From Atkinsonella hypoxylon (taxonomy: Eukaryota; Ascomycota; Sordariomycetes; Hypocreales; Clavicipitaceae): a DNA stretch of 40,318 nt. The notes beneath the pieces were generated by a model that made no database searches, was not told where the DNA came from, and saw nothing but the letters and a program-made list of their open reading frames with translations. Position 1 is the first letter of the stretch. Every line of letters starts with the position of its first letter. Positions 11,859-19,958 of this stretch are shown piece after piece. The stretch lies in NCBI GenBank assembly GCA_000729835.1, contig JFHB01000256.1, forward strand, positions 1-40,318, written 5' to 3'. A program made the translations under genes and the position numbers.

Positions 11859-12185
11859 TATAGATCTAGTTGTATATACTGTATATATATATAGTATATA
11901 CTACTAAATCTTAGTGCATTACTCTACTTCTTCTTCTTATATAATATTCTAGTATAAAAGATTTCTAGCTTATATATACTATATATATACTAAGTTTATA
12001 TATTATACTAGTTTTTCCTCTTATAGAATGCTATTATAAGATAGAATTACAGTGTATAGATCTAGTTATATATACTGTATATATACTGTGTATATATACA
12101 GTATATATAGAATCAAAATGTCGATTTGCACTAATATATTGTGCATTCTATATATACCTAGTATATACTAGGTATATACTAAAAG
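11859..12185. repeat. AT-rich tandem repeat, ~194-bp units (right part)
   Basis: This continues the array split by Copia-M, with the marker block at about 11960. The distal end is rich in palindromes, including tatatactgtgtatatatac and CCTAGTATATACTAGG (about 12157-12172). It stops abruptly at about 12185, where ordinary-composition DNA begins. Confidence 0.7.
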
Positions 12186-12408
12186 CTTCACCGCCTGCGA
12201 AAAATACACCCTTTTTGGCTCCACTCTGGACCAATCTGCACATACGCTGGACCTGAGATTTACTGGAACCCCCCCAATTATGCAAGGTTGCCTATCAACC
12301 CTTAAATTCGGACTTCTCCTCGCCATGATGTCGATTAGCCACCCCATTCATTGATGAACCACTTATCGTGCAATCAACCTCAACCAGTACACGGCTTGAC
12401 TCGTCAGC

Positions 12409-13028
12409 ATGGCACTCAAGCTTCATGTCCCATCCTGTCTCCGAACCCCAGCTCATTATCTTCATCCTCCGGTGCCCGGACGACCACTCAGGATCCAAAT
12501 TGAGGGTCCTGTAGTGGCTATCGAAAAATTATTTCCGGCCACAGTATGGCATACGAATCCCACGCTTCTAAAATTCCCACAGCCGGCTGCTCAAGACCTG
12601 GCGAATCTGGCATACCGAACAATATATGGAAAGGAACCGAAAACAGGTGATGTGGTCGTGAAAGATGAATATCTTGGCTGGGTTGTAGAGAATCCAATGA
12701 CGTAAGGAATGATCTTATCTCATGGGGTAAGCATGCCAATTCCAGGCTAACTATTCTTAGTCGCATTGACTACTACGGCGTTACATTTGACCATGATGTC
12801 CCTATCGGCGACTCTGATCCAGAGGTACTGCAGATCAACATTATTGAGATCGAAGATGATAATGGCGCATATGCTGCCAAGTGGCTCCCCTTCAAAGTCG
12901 ATGCAGCGATGTATAAAGGACAGATGGTACTAGCAGTACCAAGGTGCTGCCAGAAGAGAAAGGGGACGCAAGATCGCCACAGAGTCAACGAGTCCGTTGC
13001 GGAGAGAGAAAGAAATTGGAAGATCTGA
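12409..13028 (+). CDS. Hypothetical protein, two exons (186 aa)
   Basis: I do not recognise this protein. The first exon is 12409-12701, starting at an ATG in a good context (cagcATGgc). The intron is 12702-12760, with donor GTAAGG, branch-like GCTAAC and acceptor TTCTTAG. The second exon is 12761-13028. Splicing keeps the frame and yields 186 residues ending ERERNWKI. The middle (EGPVVAIEKLF to GKEPKTGDVVV) and the acidic stretch INIIEIEDDNGAYAAKW look like normal folded protein; the C-terminus is basic. No signal peptide or membrane segment is evident. The DNA has normal composition with no RIP. It is convergent with the broken kinase gene downstream. The N-terminal 30 residues are low-confidence and may be mis-started. 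Confidence 0.5.
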
Positions 13029-13277
13029 CATCTTAATAAGTAACTGAGCATGATTTATCGTCTTAGCCACGCAGGATCACAATGATTAGCCTACTTCCCA
13101 ACAGACTACCAATTTACCTGCAGGGCCTTGTGGAAGATATTAAGCCAAATTCTCTTTTGTGATGATAAGAGGTATCTGTCTGTCAGGATCCTAGGCCCTG
13201 AATCTTCTTTCTCCTATATTTGAGCTCATAAACGGAGAGACAAAGGGATTACGAACACATATCTGGATTGGTACGAC
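13029..13277. other. Intergenic DNA between convergent genes
   Basis: No gene is seen. The stretch is of ordinary composition and presumably holds the 3' untranslated regions of the plus-strand gene and of the former minus-strand gene. Confidence 0.4.
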
Positions 13278-15280
13278 TTATAATAAACTCGCAAGCAAAG
13301 ATCGCGCTTCTGCAGCAAAAGCATCTTCCCTTGTTTCCCAAGTCCCCACTTTCTCTTCCGATTCTGACTATTAACATCAAGAAACCTAAGTGCTCCTCTG
13401 GCACATAACTCCGCGAGCATTAAATCCACAATCATACATTTGCCGGTACGTTTGTCGTTAAGAACGTTACGTGGCTCGGCATCGTGGTGAAGAACCCAAC
13501 ATTTGTAAAGCTGCTCAAGCGCGGTCAGGAATGTAATTGCCTTGAAAATTGCGAAAATGGTTATACATCTTATCTTCATGACGAAGAGGACCGGCATCCG
13601 AGGACCGGCATCCATGGACTCGACGCCCTTTGCCACTAGCGTATAGCTATACGACGACAAGCGAACTTTGAAGAGAGACCCGCGCGCCCCCGAAATGTAT
13701 AGCGGTATGCAGTCAGCATCTGTTCCGCGATCGATTGCCAGTTGCTCTTGGATAAGACGGAGAAAATCATTTCGGCCGATATACTTGCTGGCATAGTGTT
13801 CGGCGTTTGGACATTTCTTATCTATAGTGCCGCTAAACGCCAACCCTCGAAGACACAGATGCGTACAGTATGGGCGGTCTTTGATGTTGCCCCGTTGCCT
13901 ACCACCTTCCTACAATCGGGCTTCTCCAGTATCTTTTTGGTTCTCCTTGGATTCTAGAGCGTTGACAAATCTCTTGTTGATTGTAGGATTCGGCATGGGG
14001 GAAGGGCTTTGGTCGTCGCTGTCACTGTCTTCACTGCTCGATCGCTTTTTAACGTCTACAGGTGGCAGACATCTAGAATGTTTGCGGATAGGAGAACGGA
14101 CGAAGCCTTTCTAGAGTGGCGGTTTGAAAGGAGTTGCGCGTTGCGGTTGACGATTATTTGCCAGGAAGCTCCGTAATACATCCTTGCACAGCACAGACCA
14201 CGTATCGGGAATCTCGCATGCCAAGTCTGAGGGGGCGTTAGCGATCGAATGGCCTTGGGCACAAACGCAAAAACCTATGAGACAGCTGTGCAATGTAATC
14301 GTGTCTCGGCATCGTCCTGGACGTCGAGGCTAGGTGCACACCGATAGTTATAGACACAGGAAGGGTTGTTGCTAATAGAGAGGAAGACCTTAGCTTCTCC
14401 GGTGGTAATATAACCGTAGCGAATGCCCTTGCCTATCATATAAGAGAACAGCTGGGTTATAACTGCCGTTGCAAGTCGTCTCGCTGCGAACTCGAACCCC
14501 TCGCCCTCCTGATTGATAACATCACGGTCTGGTTGAACCTCGGAGACCAGACCCGTTATGAGCTCGTCAAGTTTCAACTTATGAGGCGGCTTGTACTCGA
14601 TCGCAACGGCAGGTATAGATTGTTCATCCGAAGTTCAGCAGATGCAGAATTGGTCGGCTCGGTTGCCCTTCCCTCGGCCTTTTCGACGGCGTCTCGTTCG
14701 ATCGGATGACCTAGAGCTGATAGAGACTTGTTCCATTGACTTAGAGTGAATCGTCTGTGACACCAAGATTCGTATGGCTCTCGAAGGTCACCATCCCATC
14801 AAGACCAAGATGGTCTCGCAATAATGAATCATTGTAGGTCGCGTCCATCAGTTTTTGTACTGCATTTTCCACAACATCTCGCTCGCTATTTCTGAGTCCA
14901 ATCTCGCTACTGATCGGGCGGAGCAAGGACCGCACATACTCCAGCTGATGGCGGGATGGGAAATTCGCGTCTAAGGAGAACTTAGGACTGCGTGAAAGCT
15001 TCTCCTAGATTCTTTCTTGTCCTCTTAGGAATGCTGTCCATGGGATTATTGCGGGTAAATTCGGCCGGCTGGGTTCTTTGCCTCCTTGAGTGTTTAAAGA
15101 GCGATCGGTAACTACTTCCATGGCAAGGCTAAGTGAATGACATATTTCGAGGTATTGGTGGAGCGCTAAAGGTTGTGAAGATACCGTGCGCTCTTCAGCT
15201 TCTTGACGACGGCGTTGCTCTTCTTCGCGTAGGCGTCTCTCTTCCTGCAGCTGCTTCCGTAACTTCTCGAGTTCCTCCAT
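13278..15280 (-). pseudogene. Broken coiled-coil/nuclease-like/protein-kinase fusion gene
   Basis: Read on the minus strand from the ATG at 15278-15280, the product opens with a charged coiled coil (MEELEKLRKQLQEERRL). A segment with LLRPISSEIGL (~14900) follows, then IEYKPPHKL (~14584-14610), which I read as the E-x-K half of a PD-(D/E)XK nuclease-like fold. Next come a hydrophobic block (TQLFSYMIGKG), a polar linker and a kinase-like domain. The kinase part keeps VAKGVES (possible ATP-lysine strand), HHDAEPRN (catalytic loop) and VDLMLAE in place of DFG. Large fungal proteins with this layout are common; the nuclease-kinase combination resembles Crinkler-type effector domains. Lesions: stops at 15005-15007, ~14634, ~14275 and ~14111; frame changes near 14740, 14205 and 13320; a 14-bp duplication at 13586; and apparent loss of sequence between the N-lobe and the catalytic loop. 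It is non-functional as it stands. Confidence 0.75.
13586..13613. repeat. 14-bp perfect tandem duplication inside the kinase pseudogene
   Basis: The unit gaggaccggcatcc occurs twice in a row (13586-13599 and 13600-13613). Fourteen bases is not a multiple of three, so it shifts the minus-strand frame in the kinase N-lobe region. Further downstream the original frame returns before the catalytic loop. Confidence 0.9.
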
Positions 15281-15427
15281 GGTGACCGATTAATCTGTGC
15301 AGGACGAGGGTTAATTGCGATTCATGCATTTGTTGTGAAGGGCCCCAATAAGCGAAACATGTTGCAGCCTACCAGACATCATAGCCACGTCAGCCACTTT
15401 GCGGCTGTACCTGTATCGAAAGTCTGT
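15281..15427. other. Upstream region of the broken kinase gene
   Basis: This is ordinary-composition DNA between the former start codon and the telomere-type repeat. A minus-strand open frame (15311-15556) crosses it and the repeat. Its first part (WELNHLCNFMNIYGKDAA) could be a relic exon, but nothing else supports a gene. Confidence 0.3.
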
Positions 15428-15450
15428 CCTAACCCTAACCCTAACCCTAA
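15428..15450. repeat. Interstitial telomere-type repeat (CCCTAA)n
   Basis: A cctaa followed by three exact ccctaa units gives 23 bases matching the TTAGGG telomere repeat (complement strand) used by filamentous ascomycetes. It lies about 150 bp upstream of the pseudogene start, within unique DNA and not at a chromosome end. Confidence 0.85.
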
Positions 15451-15710
15451 GGGATTCACGGAACCAGATTCTCGGGCTGATGAGCGTTGACGCCGCATCC
15501 TTGCCGTAGATATTCATGAAATTACAGAGGTGGTTTAATTCCCAGGAAGTATCCATTCCTAGTTTGTCGTCTCAAAACCAAACCCCAAATGACCATGCAA
15601 GCCCACACGCAGACAAAGGCCTGCTGCACAAGGCAAGCGGGATGTGTACGCGCACGTCAAGTGTAATAGGGAGTGGAAAAGAGCAAGATATTTGTTGATA
15701 GGTGCTGTTA
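15451..15710. other. Non-RIP unique DNA at the edge of island 1
   Basis: No convincing gene. A plus-strand open frame (15516-15698) has no recognisable content. Composition becomes AT-rich at about 15700. Confidence 0.3.
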
Positions 15711-16577
15711 ATAGACAATAGCTAAATAGATTAAATAGTGTAATAAGTCGAAGGAAAGATATTAGAGCAGATAGAATTAATAAAGCAGGCTGAAAGTGTT
15801 AAATAAATTAAGGATTTTAAGTGTTAGAAATCATAAATGTTAAAGTGCGCAAATATAAAGTTAAATCAAGCTGTAGTGTGTAGTACTAATTACGTAGAAT
15901 GCAGCAGATAACTAAGAATAGTGGTATCTTTATATTGAGAGCGCTGTAACGAACAAGTTAGTGAGGCAAAAGATATCAATCAATTAGAAGTATAAGAGGT
16001 AAAAAGAGAAAATCCAATATAACACGCAAGGGAGTAACGCCGCCACGACACACTATAAAGGTTAGTTTCTTGGGGTATTTGTACATAATACTAGATCACG
16101 AACTCGACCAACTACTGCATGGCAGAAAACTTCCTAGGAGCAGAATTTCTCAGCAATAAGGCTTTAAAGCAAATTACCGTTAATAGCATTAGGTACCTAT
16201 ATACCACCCTCAATTTTAATCTCCTTTAACACTAGAAGTAACTATTTGTAAATCGCGTTTTTTTGTGTTATTTAACTACTATTATTATACTTTCTTTATC
16301 ATTAGCTTTATAATACTCAATAAAATAGAAAACAATATTTAAGATATAATGTGTGGCAGACTAGGATAGGGTATAACAGGGATAGGCATCTAGTTAGTTA
16401 TCTTTCCTTTATTATAGGGCTCCACACATACTAATATTAGCTCCACTTATAGAGGCAGTGTAGTAGATCCCTTAGCATCCTCTAGCTCTATAAGCTCTAG
16501 GATTTTCGGGTATCTAGCTATCCCCCTTCTTATTTTTCCCTTTCTTCTTCTCTTTCTTTCTCTCTTAGGATTATCTA
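15711..16577. repeat. Decayed repeat debris, including a Copia-L/R LTR fragment
   Basis: No gene is seen. About 15862-15970 matches the middle of the ~700-bp Copia-L/R LTR (shared blocks aaatcaagctgtagtg, atctttatattgagagcg and ctgtaacgaacaagttag), with neither LTR end present. The rest is moderately AT-rich and unidentified. From about 16420 onward it resembles 17590-17810. Confidence 0.55.
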
Positions 16578-16752
16578 TGTCATAGAGTGGCCCAATTGGG
16601 CCATAGCGGATACCTGCGCACTCCATATAGATATTAGCCCAATCCCCGCCCGATACTCTCTATAGCAAAAGGATACGTATTGTAAAAGTCGCACGACTCT
16701 GTACAATTAATATCTATATTACAAGACTAGGTTAAAGACCTAGTCCGTTACA
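16578..16752. repeat. Solo LTR of element X (175 bp) with ATCTA target duplication
   Basis: It begins TGTCATAGAGTGG and ends CCGTTACA. The flanks are atcta at 16573-16577 and atcta at 16753-16757, a perfect 5-bp duplication, so this is a solo LTR left by recombination between two LTRs. It contains the 14-bp palindrome GGCCCAATTGGGCC near its start, which is mutated in the copy at 166-345. Confidence 0.8.
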
Positions 16753-17159
16753 ATCTATATATAGACTACTTCCTCTATCCTAACTTAGAGAAATTAATCA
16801 AGCAATTTATTCTATACCTTAGAAGCTTCTTTATCTTCTTCCTCTTCTGTTATCTCTTCTATCCTCCTTTTGATATATAATATCTACTATTATAGAAGGT
16901 ATACTAACATACTAAGCAGTAAAGCAGTAGAGAATTCTAAGAATAACGCTTTAGAACTATATGTAAGGCTACTAAGCGCGAATTAATCTATTTAAGCTAT
17001 AGTAAACTAGTTATTCCGTACAATATCAGTAGTCTCAACATAACACTAGTAAAACCTAGTTATATTAACTAGGTGTAGGAGACAAGGATAGGATAGTAGC
17101 TAGGATGGGTAGCTAGAAGCAGGGTTATTTGCAGGAAGTCTCGTATTAGCCCTTATATA
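16753..17159. other. AT-rich decayed DNA, pyrimidine-rich repeat half
   Basis: No gene. The first ~140 bp (ctcttctgttatctcttct, ccttttgata) resembles 17730-17810 and, with 16420-16577, probably formed one repeat before the solo LTR inserted into it. The rest is unidentified. Confidence 0.35.
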
Positions 17160-17590
17160 ACAAGGGAACCTACGGAAAGTTAAGTCAAAAGTTCTGCCTG
17201 TAGGGAGGCCTGCCTAAAGCGGTCTAGTGCAGCAGAAAATATCTAAAATAAACTACAATGACGTAGCTAAAAATACAAAAAGCACTAATATAAATTATAT
17301 ATAAAAGTTAACCCTTTATTTAATAGCTCTAATAAATACTTAATTTAAATTAATACTAAGCTTAGTAGTAATAATTAGTGTATCTTATCTTTATAGCTAG
17401 CCTATTAAGGGATAGCTATTAAGACTGTTATAATCTAATAGGTTAGGAGGGAGAAGAGGGGTAAGCCCGTTATATATTTATTGTGGGTCTTATAGCTTAA
17501 TTAGCCAATTAGGTCTTCTGCAGCCTTAACAGGGGTCCATGCAACCGGCAGGACTTTTGACTTGACTCTCTGTAGTTAGTTTGTTTTATC
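17160..17590. repeat. Imperfect inverted repeat with ~45-60 bp arms
   Basis: The complement of about 17165-17212 reads ggcagaacttttgacttaac and onward, and the plus strand at about 17549-17590 reads ggcaggacttttgacttgac and onward, both facing away from a common centre near 17380. Similarity weakens both inward and outward. It could be the ends of a small DNA transposon or a fold-back of two repeat copies; no target duplication was found. Confidence 0.45.
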
Positions 17591-17810
17591 TTTAACACAG
17601 CCCCATAGGGCTCCACACACACACACTATACAGAGGTAGTATCTCGGCCAACCTCAGCATCTTCAGTTACTTCCCCTCTTTGAAATCCTCTAGAATTTCC
17701 TAGAACCCCTAGGAATTCTCTTTTAACTAGAGAGATTTACAACTATATAGAAGCAGCTCTTTCCCTCTTAATCTCTTCTATCTTCTTTTTGATAAGTTAT
17801 CTGCTCTAGA
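17590..17810. repeat. Degenerate repeat related to 16420-16890
   Basis: It shares atagggctccacaca at its start and a pyrimidine-rich end (cttaatctcttctatcttct, tttttgata) with 16420-16577 plus 16753-16890. Two copies in the same orientation, about 1.2 kb apart, could be LTRs of an old element, but no coding sequence remains between them. Confidence 0.35.
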
Positions 17811-17971
17811 ATTACGCTACAGCTGTAAGCCTTTAAGACTAGTCTACATTTAGAATCTGGCGCAAGGTACTTAATAAAGTGGAGAATTTGTGTACGTATG
17901 CTGCTGGATTACTTTAAATATCCACCGCACTACGCCGAAAATGGGTGACTGATGCGACTCTTCCGCATGAC

Positions 17972-18313
17972 ATGCACGGTATGCACTGCCTGCTCACGAG
18001 GAATTACGCTCGATTGTTACTTTGCAGCTTTTCAGAAGTGACAAGATACGAAATTTCGTGGGATGTTGTGAAAATGCTGCAATACACAGCTCGAAACTTT
18101 TCACTTGGGCGGACGGGAGAGACAATTACCTGCAGATATTTATATTATTATGATATCTTCGCTTTTCAAATGCCCTCGCGCCGCATCTTAATCCTCCTGA
18201 ATTATTCAAGTTATTGCAAGTGGGTTTTACACGCTCATCAGCATTGGAATATCTACTTCCCATTAGCAATCTGGTTGTCATTTCGTCACGGTACGCTCTT
18301 AGAGCTCCAGTAG
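17972..18313 (+). CDS. Weak hypothetical open frame (113 aa)
   Basis: This is an ATG-initiated frame in the normal-composition DNA upstream of the 358-aa gene. It is rich in Leu, Tyr and aromatic residues, with a hydrophobic end (YFPLAIWLSF). There is no family I recognise. Its TAG stop is followed at once by GTAAGC, a donor-like sequence, so the region may instead be untranslated leader of the downstream gene. It could easily be a chance frame. Confidence 0.2.
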   Translation: MHGMHCLLTRNYARLLLCSFSEVTRYEISWDVVKMLQYTARNFSLGRTGETITCRYLYYYDIFAFQMPSRRILILLNYSSYCKWVLHAHQHWNIYFPLAIWLSFRHGTLLELQ

Positions 18314-18404
18314 GTAAGCATGATTTTTGTGTCCATCTTTTCGCTCGAACTTGGCGGCGTGTATGAATCTCACTATCTCGGAGGACTTCTTCTTACTCCT
18401 AGCA

Positions 18405-19572
18405 ATGGCTTCTTCCTCAAGCAGATCAGCTTCTCGTGCGTGGCCAAAAATTCATGGCTATCTTCGCCGCGAGTTAATTCGGCAAGATCGATCTGAAAGG
18501 ACAAGAGAGGAGTGGCTGAGCTGCCTTGGGATTGTGGACGTAAACAGACAGAGGATTGAGCAGAACATGCCACCATTTACTTATGCAACCATTGTGTACG
18601 AGTCTCCTTCATTGACTATAGGGCTCTTCTCCAGCTAAGCAATTCAATAGCACCGGCCTCCACGTAAGTATTTCTGACGTGTACCCTCATATAACGCTTG
18701 CTGTGGCAACGAGTGAGATGCAGATACAAAAGCAGCATTATATTATGCACAGTCGAGCCAGCAGCGAAGCGATCCAGGAAGCACTTTTCGTTGGAGGCCA
18801 CGCATATTCCACACAGCATAAAGATTACAGACTACTCCGAGATTCTTACAAGCGGCCCACCCATGCTCGAACATCTCTTATGCCGGATGAGGACGAAGGC
18901 AAACCCTTCCCTGTCGGCCACGTGGTCGGTTCAGATGGCATCGCGAATTGGTACGTTCTCAACAAACATGGGAAGACACTGTATATCGAATCCGACTTTT
19001 ACACGGTGGGCGAGGGTTCGTCAGCACACATGCAATTCTTGCACCCGGAGTTAAACAAGCCAGTCAAGGCTAAGTTCTACGGGCTCGAGCGGCCAAAGCC
19101 TGTCTCCCCAAATCCTGAACCAGTAAATTTAGAAGCGGGCATGTCAAGATTAAACTTGACAGACGAGCAATCCACCGAAGATTTTGAATCGGTTCGTCTC
19201 TCCGTTAAGTTCGGGAGCAACATGAACACGCCTCTCCGCTGTGACACAGAAAGAAAAACCGCCGTAAAAACTGGGTGGGCCGATTGGGAATATCTTCAAG
19301 ATATCAATTCCTTTCAGTGCGAATGGAACAACAAAATTTTGCGATGCCCAAGCCTTCCTGATGGGGTTGAGGAGGTAGTAGTGATATTCGATTCTACATT
19401 CCCCAGGCCATTTTACTTTCATACCACAAGCAGAGGCATATTGTATACGGCTGCCAAGTATTGGTACAGTGGTAAGAACGGTTCATTCTTTACATACCTA
19501 GAGCGTGGAGTTTTCTATTTGACGTACTATTGGCCGGAACAAGATATGGCGTTACAGCAGTCTGAAGTCTGA
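18405..19572 (+). CDS. Hypothetical protein, three exons (~358 aa)
   Basis: This is the best intact gene in the window; I do not recognise the family. It starts at the ATG at 18405 (caATGg). Proposed exons are 18405-18593, 18635-18663 and 18714-19572. Intron 2 has a textbook GTAAGT donor and a CTGAC branch. Intron 1 (41 nt) is short and less certain; a start at the ATG at 18718 is the fallback (285 aa). The N-terminus is Ser-rich, then basic (RRELIRQDRSERTREEW). The middle has MPDEDEGKPF and NWYVLNKHGKTLYIES. The C-terminal ~100 residues are aromatic-rich (PRPFYFHTTSRG, FFTYLERGVFYLTYYW). No signal peptide or membrane segment is seen. The DNA shows no RIP, so it is probably single-copy. A transposon LTR begins 143 bp after the stop. 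Confidence 0.6.
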
Positions 19573-19714
19573 TAAGCCAGTGAGAAAGGATAGCAATATA
19601 TTCTATTTTGTGGATATGTCAATGGTTGTAAAACAAGTGCAGGAGATTTCAAGCTACATACTCTCTTGTTGCAACGAGTTACCATCAGTGACTACCGAGA
19701 TAGTTCAGGCCCCG
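19573..19714. other. 3' flank of the 358-aa gene
   Basis: Ordinary-composition DNA, presumably the 3' untranslated region and terminator of the gene upstream. An open frame starting here (19580) runs on into the LTR, so it is not taken as a gene. Confidence 0.35.
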
Positions 19715-19958
19715 TGTTACGGTTGGGTTCGTCGTTGGTTCGTTGGATTCCACGAGGGTTCGTCGGATTCGATGGGTTATACAATAAGTCGTGCAGTGGG
19801 TCGTGAGTATCTCAATATAGAGCATCTGGTCTGAGTAATAGTGTAATTAATAGTTCTTTTGTTAAATCTAACTACTTAAGCGCTGCTTCTAACTATTTAT
19901 ATATAGTTACAATTACGTATACTAGTAATCTGCAGATCCGTAGGATTATCCCGTAATA
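19715..19958. repeat. 244-bp LTR, left copy
   Basis: It starts TGTTACGG and ends CCGTAATA, the RIP form of CCGTAACA. It is the same length as the copy at 22298-22541. The left half, facing the gene, is almost unmutated; the right half is strongly AT-converted. The flanks (ccccg and agtgc) do not match, so it is not a simple solo LTR and may be the surviving edge of a larger element. Confidence 0.75.

Noticed and set aside
12295..13051. Minus-strand open frames at 12295-12498, 12518-12766 and 12773-13051
   Set aside because: They lie opposite the spliced plus-strand gene, which has a consistent intron and frame.
13742..14114. Plus-strand open frames at 13742-13957 and 13827-14114
   Set aside because: They are antisense to the kinase relic, whose minus-strand motifs are recognisable.
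15428..15450. A true chromosome end
   Set aside because: Only about four units are present and unique sequence continues on both sides.
19150..19422. Minus-strand open frame of 90 codons
   Set aside because: It is a shadow of the long plus-strand exon of the 358-aa gene.
19580..19834. Plus-strand open frame of 84 codons after the 358-aa gene
   Set aside because: It has no recognisable content, begins at a non-ATG or internal codon, and its second half is the LTR starting at 19715.
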